Positions 33,086-33,769 of a stretch of 33,769 bases of DNA are shown here, in pieces; position 1 is the first letter of the stretch; each line of letters opens with the position of its first letter. Source of the stretch: Gemmatimonadota bacterium (GTDB taxonomy: Bacteria > 4572-55 > J002). The stretch covers positions 1-33,769 of the forward strand of contig RFFQ01000193.1 of assembly GCA_003697105.1 (NCBI GenBank), read 5' to 3'. A model generated the notes under the pieces. That model worked only from the letters and a program-made list of their open reading frames with translations, was not told where the DNA came from and ran no database searches. The position numbers and the translations under genes were made by a program.

Positions 33086-33769
33086 TTAGCCCTTATTTTT
33101 CATTTTCGCCCAGCTATCCTTGAGAGAGACCGTGCGGTTGAAGACCAACCGTTCTGGGGTGGAATCTTTGCTATCCAGACAAAAATAACCTTGTCGCAAA
33201 AATTGGTAAGGTGTTCCAGCGGTTGCTTCTGCTAAGCTCGGTTCCACCTTACAATTTTTGAGAACAACCAATGAGTTGGGGTTCAGGTTTTCTTTATAAT
33301 CGTGACCTTCGGGTACGTCCTCAGGGTTTTCGACCGCAAACAGATGATCATACAACCGGACTTCGGCATCCAGTGCGTGAGCGGCGGAGACCCAATGCAA
33401 TGTGCCTTTCACTTTTCGCCCGGCGATCCAGCCCCCGCGGGTTTCTGGGTCATAGGTGCAATGAATTTCCACAATTTTACCGGTCTCATCCTTGATCACA
33501 TCCGTGCAGGTCACATAATAAGCGTGTTTTAATCGTACTTCTTTACCCGGGGAGAGCCGGAAGTACTTTTTGGGGGGCGTTTCCATAAAGTCATCTTGTT
33601 CAATGTACAGCTCGCGGGAGAAGGGGATTTTTCGGCTGCCGGCGTTCTCATCTTCCGGGTTATTGATGGCGTCCATCTCTTCCACGCGGTCTTCCGGGTA
33701 ATTGGTGATGACCATTTTCAGCGGATTGAGTACCGCCATGACCCGGGTTGCCCGGGCATTCAAATCTTC
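33086..33769 (-). CDS. glnS: Glutaminyl-tRNA synthetase, C-terminal part (cut by window edge)
   Basis: GlnS charges tRNA-Gln with glutamine. Only the final 227 residues are in the window, and the frame stays open to the edge. They form the beta-barrel anticodon-binding domains. [66 protein letters not shown] and [12 protein letters not shown] match E. coli GlnS closely. A direct GlnRS implies no need for the amidotransferase route to Gln-tRNA. The catalytic domain with HIGH and KMSK lies beyond the window. Confidence 0.95.
   Translation of the reverse strand, partial: EDLNARATRVMAVLNPLKMVITNYPEDRVEEMDAINNPEDENAGSRKIPFSRELYIEQDDFMETPPKKYFRLSPGKEVRLKHAYYVTCTDVIKDETGKIVEIHCTYDPETRGGWIAGRKVKGTLHWVSAAHALDAEVRLYDHLFAVENPEDVPEGHDYKENLNPNSLVVLKNCKVEPSLAEATAGTPYQFLRQGYFCLDSKDSTPERLVFNRTVSLKDSWAKMKNKG

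Overview
The window looks like chromosome from an uncultured or little-studied Gram-negative-type bacterium of the Fibrobacteres-Chlorobi-Bacteroidetes (FCB) neighbourhood, for example a KSB1-, Calditrichota- or Marinimicrobia-like lineage. The lineage call is inference. It rests on a Bacteroidetes-style sdhCAB cluster (one cytochrome b subunit, SdhA with the KIPAGPL and [11 protein letters not shown] segments) and on two secreted proteins ending in the same NYPNPFNP/FlgD-like sorting domain. There is no rRNA, CRISPR array, transposase or phage gene.

Layout. 1-1009: CCC(C/G)AACT tandem repeat, then proline dehydrogenase (-). 1193-4730: sdhC-sdhA-sdhB (+) with a clear promoter and terminator. 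4765-5165: a frameshifted DUF2809-like membrane protein. 5331-13860 (-): dam, a secreted alpha/beta hydrolase, folD, rsmA, a Gfo/Idh/MocA oxidoreductase, purB, an M20 dipeptidase and coaD, followed by a tRNA-Leu with anticodon AAG and a terminator. 13900-21950 (-): RCK potassium channel, an unknown protein, fumarylacetoacetase, a YbjN-like protein, a secreted M14 carboxypeptidase, PspA and a TPR lipoprotein-like or periplasmic protein.

22032-27923 (+) is the accessory island and the most interesting part. One promoter drives five tightly packed genes: a zinc-ribbon/double-GTPase-type (DO-GTPase) protein, a cysteine-poor FGE-like protein, two HEAT-repeat proteins sharing a C-terminal zinc-ribbon domain I cannot name, and a GAP1-N2-type GTPase-associated protein. 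The architecture resembles GTPase-centred biological conflict (immunity-like) systems. The paired HEAT/zinc-ribbon proteins look new to me.

28004-29731 (-): three tandem Hsp20 genes behind a very good sigma-54 promoter match. 29911-33016 (-): a DprE2-like reductase, a DprE1-like FAD oxidase and an LD-carboxypeptidase, which suggests polyprenyl-phosphate pentose epimerisation and cell-envelope work. 33062-33769: the 3' part of glnS, cut by the window edge.

Core metabolism (TCA cycle, proline and tyrosine catabolism, folate, purine and CoA synthesis) surrounds the island. Most housekeeping genes lie on the minus strand in closely spaced runs. The plus strand holds only sdhCAB, the DUF2809 gene and the GTPase island.
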